A stretch of 60,121 bases of DNA from an uncultured Allobosea sp. (lineage in GTDB: Bacteria > Pseudomonadota > Alphaproteobacteria > Rhizobiales > Beijerinckiaceae), in contig NZ_CAMFJF010000022.1 in assembly GCF_945956895.1 (NCBI RefSeq), positions 1-60,121 of the forward strand. Direction: 5' to 3'. Positions 8,746 to 17,545 of the stretch are shown here, piece after piece. The notes under the pieces were generated by a model. The model was not told the DNA's origin. It saw only the letters and a list, made by a program, of their open reading frames with translations, and did no database searches. A program made the translations under genes and the position numbers. The stretch's first letter is position 1; each line of letters starts with the position of its first letter.

Positions 8746-10080
8746 ATGAGTCCCAGTCATTCCGGGTTGAACCGTCGCAAGCTGCTGACCGGAGGCGGCG
8801 CCATGGGCGCGAGCTTTGCCATTGCCGGGCGGGCGGCCGCAGCGACGGACACCGACGTCGTCGTGATCGGCGCCGGTGCTGCCGGCATCGCCGCGGCGCA
8901 GGCTCTTCGTGCCGCCGGGCGGCAGGCTGTCGTGCTCGAAGCCCGTAGCCGCGTCGGCGGGCGCGCCTTCACCGATGCCTCGCTCGGCCCGATCTATGAC
9001 GCGGGCGCGATGTTCATCCATTGGGCCGAGCGCAACCCTTGGGTTCAGATCGCCAAAGACCTCGGCATCGCGACACCCAACGAATCCTGGGGAAGCGGCT
9101 TCAAGGTTTTTGCCGACGGCCAGCCGATGGCGGAGCCGGAACGCCGCCGTCGCCGCAGCGCATTCGGCCAGATCGACCGCCGGCTGGAGACGATCGATCT
9201 CAGCCTGCGCGACATGTCGGTCGCCGAATTGCTGGCCGATCTCGGCCCGGAAATGGCTCCGGTCGCGGCGTCCGGCCTGCTGCTCTCGATCGGCGAGGAA
9301 TCGAGCCGCATCTCCGCACGCGACTACCAGCGGCTCTGGTCGGGAGACGATCTCGTCGTCCCCTCCGGCTACGGCAATCTCGTCGCGCGTTCGGCCACTG
9401 GGCTCGATATCCGCCTGAACGAGCCGGTCGAAACGATTCGCTGGGACGGGCCGGGCGTCACGGTCACCACGCGCTCGGGAACGCTGCGGGCCAATGCCTG
9501 CATCGTCACCGTTCCGGTCGGCGTGCTGAAAGCCGGCACGATCCGTTTCATCCCGGAATTGCCGGCCGCGACGCGCGACGCTCTCGCCGGCCTGCACATG
9601 GGCGCGCTGACCAAGATCGCGCTCAAGGTCGAGGGCGACCGCTTCGGCATCACGCCGGGCGCGAGCTTCCTCGAAGCGGCCGCCCCCGAACGCCTGATGA
9701 ATCTCGACATGTTCCCAGGCGGCCAGGACATCGTCATCGGCTATTGCGGCGGCGACTATGCCCGCAAGCTCTCGGAAGCCGGCACCGAGGAGGCCCGCGC
9801 CCATCTCGTCGACCTCCTGATGAAGATGGTCGGCTCGGATTTCCGCAAGGCGGTGAAGGCCGTCTCCTTCCCCGCCTGGTGGATCGACCCTTTCGCGCGC
9901 GGCTCCTACTCGATCTGCGATCCCGGCCACGAGACGGCGCGCGACGCTCTCGCCCAACCGATCGGGAACCGCCTCTTCATCGCCGGCGAGGCGACGGCGG
10001 GCGGTGGCGCGATGACGGTCGGTGGCGCGACGCTCGCCGGCCGGGCTGCGGCTGCCGCGCTCACCCGCCTGAAGGTTTGA
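8746..10080 (+). CDS. Tat-exported flavin monoamine oxidase family protein
   Basis: A 444-residue FAD enzyme. The N-terminus NRRKLLTGGGAMGASFAIAG is a twin-arginine signal (Arg10-Arg11), which supports ATG 8746 as start and a periplasmic location after folding in the cytoplasm. The FAD site VVIGAGAAGIAAAQALRAAG (38-57), the downstream EARSRVGGRAFT block, and the C-terminal FIAGEATAGGGAMTVGGA FAD-binding segment define the amine oxidase family. The likely reaction is oxidative deamination with hydrogen peroxide production; the amine is unknown. No clear Shine-Dalgarno is seen. A MarR-family gene fragment abuts its 3' end on the opposite strand. Confidence 0.85.
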   Translation: MSPSHSGLNRRKLLTGGGAMGASFAIAGRAAAATDTDVVVIGAGAAGIAAAQALRAAGRQAVVLEARSRVGGRAFTDASLGPIYDAGAMFIHWAERNPWVQIAKDLGIATPNESWGSGFKVFADGQPMAEPERRRRRSAFGQIDRRLETIDLSLRDMSVAELLADLGPEMAPVAASGLLLSIGEESSRISARDYQRLWSGDDLVVPSGYGNLVARSATGLDIRLNEPVETIRWDGPGVTVTTRSGTLRANACIVTVPVGVLKAGTIRFIPELPAATRDALAGLHMGALTKIALKVEGDRFGITPGASFLEAAAPERLMNLDMFPGGQDIVIGYCGGDYARKLSEAGTEEARAHLVDLLMKMVGSDFRKAVKAVSFPAWWIDPFARGSYSICDPGHETARDALAQPIGNRLFIAGEATAGGGAMTVGGATLAGRAAAAALTRLKV

Positions 10081-10083
10081 CGG

Positions 10084-10245
10084 CTATCGGGCCGCGCTCG
10101 GCCGAAACGCCAGTTCATAGAGCACGCACGCCTCGGCGAGCGCGAGGCCCGAGCCATGCAGGCTGCCGCCGAGCGCACCGACCCAGCGGGTGTGAAACCG
10201 GTTGAAGCGGCAGATCGCGGCGACGGCGGTCTCGGTGGTTTCCAT
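10084..10245 (-). pseudogene. Truncated MarR-family (MarR-GNAT type) regulator, 53 codons
   Basis: The minus-strand reading frame from ATG 10245 gives 53 residues, including ICRFNRFHTRWVGALGG and LALAEACVLYELA. These closely resemble the first helices of MarR regulators fused to GNAT acetyltransferases, which normally run near 300 residues. Translation stops at TAG 10084-10086, just before the DNA-recognition helix would begin, and the next bases belong to the convergent amine oxidase gene. A deletion probably removed the rest. It may be expressed as a peptide, but it cannot be a working regulator. Confidence 0.65.
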
Positions 10246-10381
10246 GGCCCGCCTCCATCCCGAGGCCGGTCCATTTCATGGACATGGTCAACTAAATTTC
10301 GAGACAGCGGCTGAACGCGTCATTGACCATCCCTTAACCGGTCTCTGGCGGAGTCGAGCTTTGAACTCCCTTGGCACCACC

Positions 10382-11248
10382 ATGCAAGTCGATCTCCTCG
10401 CCGGCACGGGCTATCGCCCCTTCACGATCCCCCGCCCCCAGCCGACCATCCTCGTCTTCGATTCGGGCCTCGGCGGCCTCACCGTGCTTGGGCGCACGAC
10501 CCAGGCCTGCCCCGGCGCCCATATCGTCTATGCCGCCGACGATGCCGGCTTCCCCTATGGCCGGCTGAGCGAGAACGCACTCATCATCCGCGTCCTCGCG
10601 GTGATGGAACGCCTCGTCGCCCGCTTCCATCCCGATCTCGTGGTCATCGCCTGCAACACCGCCTCGACCCTGGTCCTGCCGGCGCTCAGGGCGCGCTTCG
10701 CCATCCCCTTCATCGGCACCGTCCCCGCGATCAAACCGGCGGCGGCCGCGACCCGCAGCGGCATGATCTCGGTGCTGGCGACGCCCGGTACGGTAGCGCG
10801 CGACTACACCCGCGAACTGATCGAGACCTATGCGGCCAGCCGCCGCGTCACGCTCGTCGGCGCGACGCGCCTCGCCGGCCTCGCCGAGCAGGCGCTGAAG
10901 GGTGAGGCCGTCGACGACGCGGTCCTCGCCACCGAGATCGCCCCCTGCTTCGTCGAGGCTGACGGCCGCCGCACCGATGTCGTCACGCTGTCCTGCACGC
11001 ATTATCCCCTGCTGCTGGAGCGGATGAAGCGGCTCGCACCCTGGCCGGTCGAATGGATCGATCCGGCCCCTGCGATCGCGCGCCGCGTCGCCGATCTCCT
11101 GTCGAGCGCCCGGCAACCCGGCCTCGCCTGCCGCGATGCCGCGGCGGTCTTCACCGACGGCGTCGGCCTGACCGGTCCCTTGCGCATCGCGCTGGCCGGC
11201 TACGGCCTGGCGCAGGTCGTCATCGAGCCCATGCCGCTGGCCAATTGA
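10382..11248 (+). CDS. murI: Glutamate racemase
   Basis: A 288-residue cofactor-independent racemase making D-glutamate for peptidoglycan. The expected motifs are present: FDSGLGGLTV (Asp27-Ser28), PYG (residues 58-60), IACNTAST with catalytic Cys91, and the second catalytic Cys205 in LSCTHYPLL. ATG 10382 fits the family start; longer in-frame readings run back through the 3' side of the MarR fragment and are not credible. It stands alone between the MarR remnant and a small secreted protein gene. Confidence 0.93.
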   Translation: MQVDLLAGTGYRPFTIPRPQPTILVFDSGLGGLTVLGRTTQACPGAHIVYAADDAGFPYGRLSENALIIRVLAVMERLVARFHPDLVVIACNTASTLVLPALRARFAIPFIGTVPAIKPAAAATRSGMISVLATPGTVARDYTRELIETYAASRRVTLVGATRLAGLAEQALKGEAVDDAVLATEIAPCFVEADGRRTDVVTLSCTHYPLLLERMKRLAPWPVEWIDPAPAIARRVADLLSSARQPGLACRDAAAVFTDGVGLTGPLRIALAGYGLAQVVIEPMPLAN

Positions 11249-11310
11249 CGGAACCTGGGGCACACCCTGGGCGTTCCAATGCTGGCGACCACCGCAGAGG
11301 AACCAGATTC

Positions 11311-11547
11311 ATGAGAAAGCTGCTCTTGCTGTTCGCGCTTGTCGCCGGCTTCGCCTTCGCCGGTGCCGGAGCCAGCACGGAAGCGCAGGCGAAGCCCCAT
11401 GGCTGGAACAAGGGCCACGGACATCACGGCTATTACCGCCAGGGCCCGCGCCGCCATTACGGCTGGAATCGCGGTCATCACTATGGCTGGTACAAGCACC
11501 GTCCGCGCCACTACTATTATGATCGCCCCTACGGCTACTGGCGCTGA
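11311..11547 (+). CDS. Small secreted Gly/His/Tyr/Arg-rich protein
   Basis: A 78-residue protein with a good Sec signal peptide (MRKLLLLFALVAGFAFAGAGA, cleavage near STEAQA-KP). The mature part of about 50 residues is rich in His, Tyr, Trp, Gly and Arg, with repeats such as HYGWNRGHHYGWYKHRPRHYYY. AGAGGAA lies about 10 bases before the ATG. Composition suggests a periplasmic metal- or surface-binding peptide, but no family function is established. Many Rhizobiales encode similar short aromatic, basic exported proteins. Confidence 0.7.
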   Translation: MRKLLLLFALVAGFAFAGAGASTEAQAKPHGWNKGHGHHGYYRQGPRRHYGWNRGHHYGWYKHRPRHYYYDRPYGYWR

Positions 11548-11691
11548 GATCGGCTTTTCGGCTGCACGGAATTGACTCGAAGCCGGCTTTCCGTCATACG
11601 CCCTTTCGTCGCGCGGCTCCTCACGGGGCCGCGTGGCTTTTTCCGCACCCGTGATCCGCTCTTCTTCGGAAGCTGGATCTGTCGCCCCGGT

Positions 11692-11737
11692 GCATCGGAC
11701 CGAAAAGTGGCTTCCACTTTTCGGGTGAATCCGATGC
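11692..11737. repeat. Bulged inverted repeat upstream of rpsD
   Basis: Inner arms CCGAAAAGTGG (11700-11710) and CCACTTTTCGG (11714-11724) are perfect with a 3-base loop. Outer arms GCATCGGA (11692-11699) and TCCGATGC (11730-11737) extend the stem past a one-sided GTGAA bulge. It looks like a dispersed intergenic hairpin but could also fold in the rpsD leader, 82 bases before the start codon. No second copy is seen in the window. Confidence 0.55.
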
Positions 11738-11818
11738 AGAGAAATGGGCAGCTTGCGAAAGCTGCCTGGGAGCAGGAGGGCGCGGTCCTCAACTCGCGAA
11801 CCTGAGAGGACACGCGAC

Positions 11819-12436
11819 ATGTCGAAGCGCCATGAGGCAAAGTACAAGATTGACCGCCGCCTCGGTCAGAACATCTGGGGCCGCCCGAAGTCCCCGGTCA
11901 ACCGTCGTGAATACGGCCCCGGCCAGCACGGCCAGCGCCGCAAGGGCAAGCCGTCCGACTTCGGCACGCAGCTGCGCGCCAAGCAGAAGCTGAAAGGCTA
12001 TTACGGCTCGATCTCCGAGAAGCAGTTCCGCCGCTACTACGCCGAGGCGATCCGCCTCAAGGGCGACTCGGGCGAGAACCTCATCGGCCTGCTCGAGCGC
12101 CGTCTGGATGCGGTGATCTACCGCGCCAAGTTCGTGCCGACCGTCTTCGCGGCCCGCCAGTTCGTCAACCACGGCCACATCACCGTGAACGGCAAGCGCG
12201 TCAACATCGCCTCCTATCAGGTCAAGCCGGGCGATGTGATCGCGGTCAAGGAGAGCTCGCGCCAGCTCGCCATCGTCATCGAGTCGGCCACGCTCGCCGA
12301 GCGCGATGTGCCGGACTACATCGACGCCGACCACAGCAAGTCTTCGGCCACCTACACCCGCACCCCGACCCTGTCGGACGTGCCCTACGCGGTGCAGATG
12401 GAGCCGAACCTGGTCATCGAGTTCTACTCGCGCTGA
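11819..12436 (+). CDS. rpsD: 30S ribosomal protein S4
   Basis: A 205-residue protein of exactly the usual length for S4, a primary 16S rRNA-binding protein of the small-subunit body. It opens [21 protein letters not shown] and includes the S4 RNA-binding domain ([11 protein letters not shown]..., [19 protein letters not shown] near residues 95-150), ending [16 protein letters not shown] lies 9 bases before ATG 11819. It is monocistronic here, with a strong terminator 46 bases after the stop. In alphaproteobacteria rpsD is often separate from the main ribosomal operons. Confidence 0.97.
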   Translation: MSKRHEAKYKIDRRLGQNIWGRPKSPVNRREYGPGQHGQRRKGKPSDFGTQLRAKQKLKGYYGSISEKQFRRYYAEAIRLKGDSGENLIGLLERRLDAVIYRAKFVPTVFAARQFVNHGHITVNGKRVNIASYQVKPGDVIAVKESSRQLAIVIESATLAERDVPDYIDADHSKSSATYTRTPTLSDVPYAVQMEPNLVIEFYSR

Positions 12437-12481
12437 CGAAATACGCGGCCGCTGCGGCGACCTGCGAAGCTGAAATCAAGA

Positions 12482-12511
12482 GGGTGGCGGACTTGTCCGC
12501 CACCCTTTTTT
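12482..12511 (+). terminator. Rho-independent terminator of rpsD
   Basis: A 10-bp perfect stem GGGTGGCGGA / TCCGCCACCC with loop CTTG (12482-12505) is followed by TTTTTTA. It lies 46 bases past the rpsD stop. Confidence 0.93.
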
Positions 12512-12569
12512 ATTCGACCCTTATCCTAAGCTGGCAGAATTAAAGACGTCTCTCGCTGCGGAGGTGGCT

Positions 12570-13028
12570 GTGACGAGCAGGACGAAAGCGGCAATAGGGG
12601 CAGCTCTGCTGGCTCCCGCTATCCCATGCGCGCTGCTGTTTTGTATCTTTTATCAGCGCCATCTGGGCACGTTAGATCTTTATCTTTCAGCGGCGGCTGC
12701 TTTCAGCATGAGTTACGCCGTGACGATGATCGGCGGCATTCCTTGGCACCTCGGTGGGGCTAACCGCCGCCTTCCAGGATACATTCTTGTATCCCTAATC
12801 GCCTTGACATCGATCTCGTTCACGTCGGTTGTCTTCACGCAGACGATCTTACGTTGGCCTCTCGATCCATCCGAGAGCACCGATCTATCGACCGCCCTGT
12901 ACGGCGCTGTCTTGCTAACCGCGCTTTATGCGCCCGTGACGATGCTGACGGCCTGGCTCTTTCGCTCACTAGCTCTTTGGCTGGAAGGCAAAGGAAAACA
13001 GCGAGGCCCCGTTCAGGCCATCAGATGA
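12570..13028 (+). CDS. Small integral membrane protein of unknown function
   Basis: A protein of about 152 residues with four predicted membrane helices (residues about 8-28, 38-55, 67-90 and 107-135) and a short basic tail. The start is taken as GTG 12570 because GGAGG lies 5-9 bases upstream; GTG 12564 is the alternative. Codon use is visibly different from neighbours (TTAGATCTTTATCTTTC and many A/T third positions), suggesting recent acquisition or relaxed expression. No family recognised. Confidence 0.6.
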   Translation: MTSRTKAAIGAALLAPAIPCALLFCIFYQRHLGTLDLYLSAAAAFSMSYAVTMIGGIPWHLGGANRRLPGYILVSLIALTSISFTSVVFTQTILRWPLDPSESTDLSTALYGAVLLTALYAPVTMLTAWLFRSLALWLEGKGKQRGPVQAIR

Positions 13029-13110
13029 CATCTTGCGCCGCCCGAAACGGAGATCAGCCCCACCGATAATGAGCCGTGTTTCCTGAAGGCCGCCGAGCTT
13101 CGCTCCAACC

Positions 13111-13263
13111 TCAGAGATGCGAGCCGACCTCGTGGCGGAAGAAGTAGCAGCCCACGCCCAGGCAGCCGATCAGGATCGACAGCGCGTAGGGCCCGAACAG
13201 GCAGACGATGAAGACGGAGCCGATGAAGGCCCGCATCGCCCAGCATGACCATGTCTGCTTCAT
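13111..13263 (-). CDS. 50-residue membrane protein, hypothetical
   Basis: From ATG 13263 the minus strand encodes MKQTWSCWAMRAFIGSVFIV and continues CLFGPYALSILIGCLGVGCY before a short FFRHEVGSHL tail. The result is one long or two short membrane helices with four Cys. GAGGTGA lies five bases before the ATG, a strong ribosome site for so short a frame. GC-biased third positions support coding. No homologous family is recognised. Confidence 0.5.
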   Translation of the reverse strand: MKQTWSCWAMRAFIGSVFIVCLFGPYALSILIGCLGVGCYFFRHEVGSHL

Positions 13264-13462
13264 GGCTCACCTCTCGCATCGCAATTACTGACAAAGCGTA
13301 AACGGCAAGCCGTGAATCCAACCTGAATCGATATGGTAAACCACGGAAATCCCATTGAATTCCAAGTGTTAGGATTTTTGGCGAAACCGGGGCGGGATCG
13401 CCTCCCCGTTCCTATCGGCCGCGCCGTAGCGTAACCTTCTCCTTCCGGGAGAGGAGATTCGC

Positions 13463-13705
13463 ATGAAAAAGATTCTGCTGACGGCTTTTGCCGTGTGCTG
13501 CATGGCCGGCGCCGCCCAGGCGCAGAGCTGCAACCTTCAGGCTTCCGACAAGAAGCTCGCCGGTGCTGCCAAGACCAGCTTCCTGACCAAGTGCGAGAAG
13601 GACGCCGGCGCTGCCTGCGACAAGCAGGCCGCCGACAAGAAGCTGGCAGGCGCCGCCAAGACCAGCTTCACCAAGAAATGCGTTTCGGACGCGGTCGGCG
13701 GCTGA
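13463..13705 (+). CDS. PsiF-repeat secreted protein
   Basis: An 80-residue exported protein. The signal peptide MKKILLTAFAVCCMAGAAQA is cleaved before QSC. The mature part contains two copies of a PsiF-like repeat, ASDKKLAGAAKTSFLTKCEKD and AADKKLAGAAKTSFTKKCVSD, about 30 residues apart, each with the conserved Lys-Leu-x-Gly-Ala and Phe-x-x-x-Cys pattern. PsiF is named for phosphate-starvation induction in E. coli; its molecular job is unknown. GAGAGGAG lies 8 bases upstream of the ATG. Confidence 0.8.
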   Translation: MKKILLTAFAVCCMAGAAQAQSCNLQASDKKLAGAAKTSFLTKCEKDAGAACDKQAADKKLAGAAKTSFTKKCVSDAVGG

Positions 13706-13742
13706 AAGCCGGCACTGTCCTTGCAACTGCCCTTGCAACATG

Positions 13743-13782
13743 AAAAGAGCCACGCCCTGCGGAAGCCGGGCGTGGCTCGATT
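13743..13782. terminator. Bidirectional terminator between convergent genes
   Basis: An 11-bp perfect stem GAGCCACGCCC / GGGCGTGGCTC (13747-13778) has a 10-base loop. AAAA on its left gives a U-run for the minus-strand gene and GATTT on its right a weaker one for the PsiF gene. The position between the two stop codons fits shared use. Confidence 0.8.
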
Positions 13783-13810
13783 TATATGTCGATCAGGCTG
13801 AAGCCGGAAC

Positions 13811-14440
13811 TCAATCGTCGCTCTGGTCGCCTCGATCCTGCCAGGACCTGCGCCAGCCGCGGTCGCCACGTCCACCGCGACCGCCACGGTCCTCGTCATG
13901 CCAGCTGCCTCGCCCGGCGTGCATCTCGCGGAAGTGCTCGCGCCCTTCCGCCATCGCCTCGCGAACCGAACGGCGCAGCACCGTCTTCTGCTCGTCGCTG
14001 AGCGTGGTCCAGAGCGGGCGCACGGCATCGGCGAGTTCCTTTGAACGCGCCGCCCGCTCGCCCTGCCGGGTGGCGGCGGCATCGAGCCGCTCCATCAGGT
14101 CGGCATGGCGCAACGCCTCGCGGCGCTCGCGCATCGCGTTCCAGCGTTCGCCACGCTCGGCGGTGCGCTGCCTGATCAGCCCTTCCACCTTGTCGAAGAG
14201 CGCGGTCTGTTCCGGCTTGAGCTTGAGATCGGCGCGCACCTTCGCCAGGCGCTCGTCGAGCCGGGCCTTGGCGCGCTCGGCCCGGCGCTCGCGCCACTCG
14301 TCGCGGCGCTGGTCGCGGCTTTCCGTCCGCTCCTGCTTCTGGTCTCCACCTGCTGGCGGAACCGGCTGCGGCTGCGCCAGGGCGAAGCTGCCGGCAAGCA
14401 TCGCGATCGATGATGCGGCGATGAGAGCGATGGGTTTCAC
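13811..14440 (-). CDS. Spy/CpxP-like periplasmic protein (LTXXQ family)
   Basis: A 209-residue secreted, helical, very basic and charged protein. GTG 14440 is chosen because AAGGGAGA lies 6-8 bases upstream and it is followed at once by a signal peptide (MKPIALIAASSIAMLAGSFA, then LAQPQ). Two LTxxQ-like segments are visible, LKLKPEQTALFDK and TLSDEQKTVLRR, each followed by a long helix, as in the Spy/CpxP periplasmic chaperones. The C-terminus is rich in Arg, Gly and Asp. The likely role is envelope-stress protein protection or metal resistance accessory; no sensor pair is adjacent. Confidence 0.7.
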   Translation of the reverse strand: MKPIALIAASSIAMLAGSFALAQPQPVPPAGGDQKQERTESRDQRRDEWRERRAERAKARLDERLAKVRADLKLKPEQTALFDKVEGLIRQRTAERGERWNAMRERREALRHADLMERLDAAATRQGERAARSKELADAVRPLWTTLSDEQKTVLRRSVREAMAEGREHFREMHAGRGSWHDEDRGGRGGRGDRGWRRSWQDRGDQSDD

Positions 14441-14615
14441 GGGCAATCTCCCTTGAAGCAGTGCGGTAGAAGCGTCGCGCAGCGGGTCTCGAAGCCGATA
14501 GGCGATGACACCAGCCTGACCTCGCCGGCCTGACCCGGCAATGGCCAGCGCATGAAAAGATCGTAATGTAGCGACAACGCGGCCAGTGCGATTCGGTTCG
14601 CCTTCAGGTTTCCTC

Positions 14616-15614
14616 ATGCGCAATCTCATCACCGATGTCCGCGGCCTGCTGGTCGGCCAGGCGCATGACGTCACGGCTGCGACAGGCGTGACCGCGGCCA
14701 TCTTCGAGCGCCCGACCATCGCCTCGGCTGCCGTGCTCGGCGGCGCGCCCGGCACCCGCGACACCGCACTGCTTGTTCCGGAAATGACGGTCGAGCATGT
14801 CGACGCCGTCGTGCTCTCCGGCGGTTCGGCCTGGGGCCTCGGCGCCGCGGACGGCGTGATGCGCTGGCTGGCGCAGGAAGGGCGCGGCTTCCCAGTCGGC
14901 CCGTTTCGGGTCCCGATCGTCCCGCAGGCGATCCTGTTCGATCTGATGAACGGCGGTGAGAAGCCCTGGGCGCGCGGCGAAGGCGAAACGCCCTATGCCC
15001 AACTGGGCGCCGAGGCTGCGGCGGCCGCTGCCGCCGAATTCGCTCTCGGAACCGCCGGTGCCGGCTTCGGCGCGACCACCGCCAATCTGAAAGGCGGTCT
15101 CGGCTCGGCGAGCGCGCGCGCAGCGACGGGGCAGATCGTCGGCGCGCTCGTCGCGGTCAATGCCGTCGGCAGCGCCACGATCGGCGATGGCCCGCATTTC
15201 TGGGCCTCGCCCTACGAACGCGACCGGGAGTTCGGCGGCCTCGGCTGGCCCGCCACGATCGCGCCTCACGACACGGCCCTGCGCTTCAAGGGCGGCACCG
15301 GCCAGAACACCACGATCGCCCTCGTCGCGACCGATGCCGTCTTGACCAAGCCGCAGGCCCGCCGCCTCGCGCTCGCGGCCCATGACGGGCTGGCGCGCGC
15401 CCTGCGCCCTGCCCATGCTCCGCTCGACGGCGATATCGTCTTCGCCGCGGCGACCGGCTACAGCGGCGCGCCTTCCGATGCCTTCGCGATGACGGAGCTC
15501 TGCGCCACGGCCGCCGACGTGCTCGCCCGTGCCATCGCACGCGGCGTCCACGCGGCGACGGCCCTTCCCTTCCCCAAGACCAAACCCGCCTGGCAGGATC
15601 GCTTCAGCACCTGA
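14616..15614 (+). CDS. P1 family peptidase (DmpA/BapA-like, S58)
   Basis: A 332-residue self-processing aminopeptidase-fold protein. It starts MRNLITDVRGLLVGQAHD, the family N-terminus. The glycine-rich VVLSGGSAWGLGAADGVM and the GFGATTANLKGGLGSAS segment, around which these Ntn-type hydrolases cleave themselves into two chains, are clear. Family members hydrolyse N-terminal residues or beta-amino peptides; the substrate here is unknown. No signal peptide, so cytosolic. ATG 14616 is chosen on family alignment; the Shine-Dalgarno is weak. Confidence 0.85.
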   Translation: MRNLITDVRGLLVGQAHDVTAATGVTAAIFERPTIASAAVLGGAPGTRDTALLVPEMTVEHVDAVVLSGGSAWGLGAADGVMRWLAQEGRGFPVGPFRVPIVPQAILFDLMNGGEKPWARGEGETPYAQLGAEAAAAAAAEFALGTAGAGFGATTANLKGGLGSASARAATGQIVGALVAVNAVGSATIGDGPHFWASPYERDREFGGLGWPATIAPHDTALRFKGGTGQNTTIALVATDAVLTKPQARRLALAAHDGLARALRPAHAPLDGDIVFAAATGYSGAPSDAFAMTELCATAADVLARAIARGVHAATALPFPKTKPAWQDRFST

Positions 15615-15730
15615 ATCCAATATTCGAAATATACCGCAACGTTAGAAAAGCAATTTACCAAGCATAAAGCCGCGCACCGTAACCTGCCCGTCTAGGTTTT
15701 GATCTTATGATCGGACAACCAGGGGGCCTC

Positions 15731-16045
15731 ATGCGCGAGATCGGCTTCGGTTTGACCTGCGGCATCGCGATGGCGGTCGGCGCGCTCCTGATCGCAGCTT
15801 GGCCCGTGCCGGGACGGCCGATGGCCGCCTTCTTCCCTGTCGGGACCGCCACGATCGACATCGCACAGGCCATCAGCGGTGCGAGCGGCAGCCTCCTTCA
15901 GATCGATTCCGGCTCCGCCGTCGCCTTCACCATGGGAGACCGCGACGGCTTTGTTTCAGCACTCTATGGCGCGGGAGCCTGGCTCGTCATCGATGCCGCC
16001 TTCGCCAGACTCTGTACCGGAAGCGCCGCGGAGAGCGACCGATGA
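15731..16045 (+). CDS. Hypothetical membrane protein preceding a chemoreceptor
   Basis: A 104-residue protein with an N-terminal membrane helix (about residues 5-26), a soluble middle and a second hydrophobic stretch near residues 78-92. ATG 15731 has AGGGGGC five bases upstream; ATG 15707 is an alternative without a ribosome site. Its TGA overlaps the ATG of the chemoreceptor gene (ATGA at 16042-16045), so the two are translationally coupled. This suggests it works with, or modulates, that receptor. No family recognised. Confidence 0.6.
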   Translation: MREIGFGLTCGIAMAVGALLIAAWPVPGRPMAAFFPVGTATIDIAQAISGASGSLLQIDSGSAVAFTMGDRDGFVSALYGAGAWLVIDAAFARLCTGSAAESDR

Positions 16046-17502
16046 AAGACGTCGCACGCTTTCGCGAACGCTTTTCCCATTGCCTGATCGCGATCCTGTG
16101 GGCGAATGCCGCCGTTCTGGCGTTCTGGACGCCATCCGCCTCGCGGCTGAACACTCCCGGCCTCGTGCTGGCAGGCTTCGCGCTCGCCCTGCTCGGGACG
16201 ATGGTCTGGCGGATCGACCGCACCGGTTGGGTGACACGTCAGATTTCGAGCATCGCAACCATGGGCCAGGTGATGCTGCTGGTCTATGCCTATGCCGGGC
16301 ATCCCTACCAGGCCGACATGCACATGTATTTCTTCGCCATGCTGGCGGTGCTCGCCGGCTGGCTGGACTGGCGCATCTTCATTCCCGCGACGCTTGCCAT
16401 CGTGCTGCATCATCTCGCCTTCAGCCTGCTCATGCCCGGCGGCGTCTTCCTTAACGGCAACCAGATCGACCGGGTGCTGTTGCACGGCCTGATCGTCGCC
16501 GTGCAGTCGGTGGCGCTGAGCTGGCTGGTCTGGTCGCTGCGGCATTCGCTGGAGGTCTCGGAGCATGAACGCCACAAGGCCGATGCCGCGCGTGCAGCCG
16601 CCGACGAAGCACGCCGCAATCTCGCCGAAACCATGGAGCGGGGCGCGCAGGTTCGCCGCCAGGTCCTGCACACCGTCGCCGACGATTTCGAGCGCGAGAT
16701 CGCCGTCATCGCACGGGACGTGATCGCTTCCGTACAATCCCTCCGCATCGCCTCGCAGCAGATGAAAACGGGCGCGCTCGAGGTATCCGAGCGCTCCAGT
16801 GCGGCGTCGGCATCCTCGCGCCAGACCTCCTCGAACGTCGTCGCCGTCACGCAAGGCACGGCGGAACTGGCGAGTTCCTTTGCCGAGGTCGACCGGCAGG
16901 TCGCCGAGACCACGCGCGTCGTCGGCGAGACGACGCGACAGGCCCAGGCCGTGCTCGATACCATCGGCGAATTGTCGCGCAAGGCCGGCCAGATCGGCGA
17001 CATCACCGATGCGATCTCGGCGATCGCCAAGCATACCAACCTGCTGGCGCTGAACGCATCGATCGAGGCCGCCCGCCTCGGCCGCTCAGGCGGCGGCTTC
17101 ACCGTCGTCGCGCAGGAGATCAAGTCGCTCGCCAACCAGACCTGGCGCGCGACGGAGGAAATCCAGAGCCAGATCGGTGCGATCCGCGACTCCAGTTCCG
17201 AGGCGATCGGCGCGATCGACGCCATGAACACGACCGTCGGCTCGCTCAACCAGATCTCGGGCAATGTCGCGACCGTCGTCGAGCAGCAGAACGCCGCGGC
17301 CGCCGGCATCGCCCAGATCATCCGGCGCGCGGCGGACGAGACCATCTTCGCCGCCGGCCATATCGACATCGTCAGCCGTATCGCAGCGGAAACCGACGAA
17401 GCGGCCAGCCATGTCGCCGAATCCGCCGACACGCTCTCACGCCAGTCCGCGCATCTCGACAACGAGGTCGCCCAGTTCCTCGGCCGGATCCGCGCCGCCT
17501 GA
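16042..17502 (+). CDS. Methyl-accepting chemotaxis protein with six-helix membrane sensor
   Basis: A 486-residue chemoreceptor. Residues 1-165 form about six membrane helices with almost no periplasmic loop, so it probably senses intramembrane or cytosolic cues rather than binding a periplasmic ligand. No HAMP domain is apparent. The cytoplasmic coiled coil contains the conserved hairpin tip [20 protein letters not shown] followed by [17 protein letters not shown], which contacts CheA and CheW. It belongs with the flagellar locus 15 kb away only by function. The small upstream membrane protein is coupled to it. Confidence 0.9.
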   Translation: MKDVARFRERFSHCLIAILWANAAVLAFWTPSASRLNTPGLVLAGFALALLGTMVWRIDRTGWVTRQISSIATMGQVMLLVYAYAGHPYQADMHMYFFAMLAVLAGWLDWRIFIPATLAIVLHHLAFSLLMPGGVFLNGNQIDRVLLHGLIVAVQSVALSWLVWSLRHSLEVSEHERHKADAARAAADEARRNLAETMERGAQVRRQVLHTVADDFEREIAVIARDVIASVQSLRIASQQMKTGALEVSERSSAASASSRQTSSNVVAVTQGTAELASSFAEVDRQVAETTRVVGETTRQAQAVLDTIGELSRKAGQIGDITDAISAIAKHTNLLALNASIEAARLGRSGGGFTVVAQEIKSLANQTWRATEEIQSQIGAIRDSSSEAIGAIDAMNTTVGSLNQISGNVATVVEQQNAAAAGIAQIIRRAADETIFAAGHIDIVSRIAAETDEAASHVAESADTLSRQSAHLDNEVAQFLGRIRAA

Positions 17503-17545
17503 TCGCCGGTTTCCCTGTCGGCTGCGAATGCGCTATGGCGTGGCC

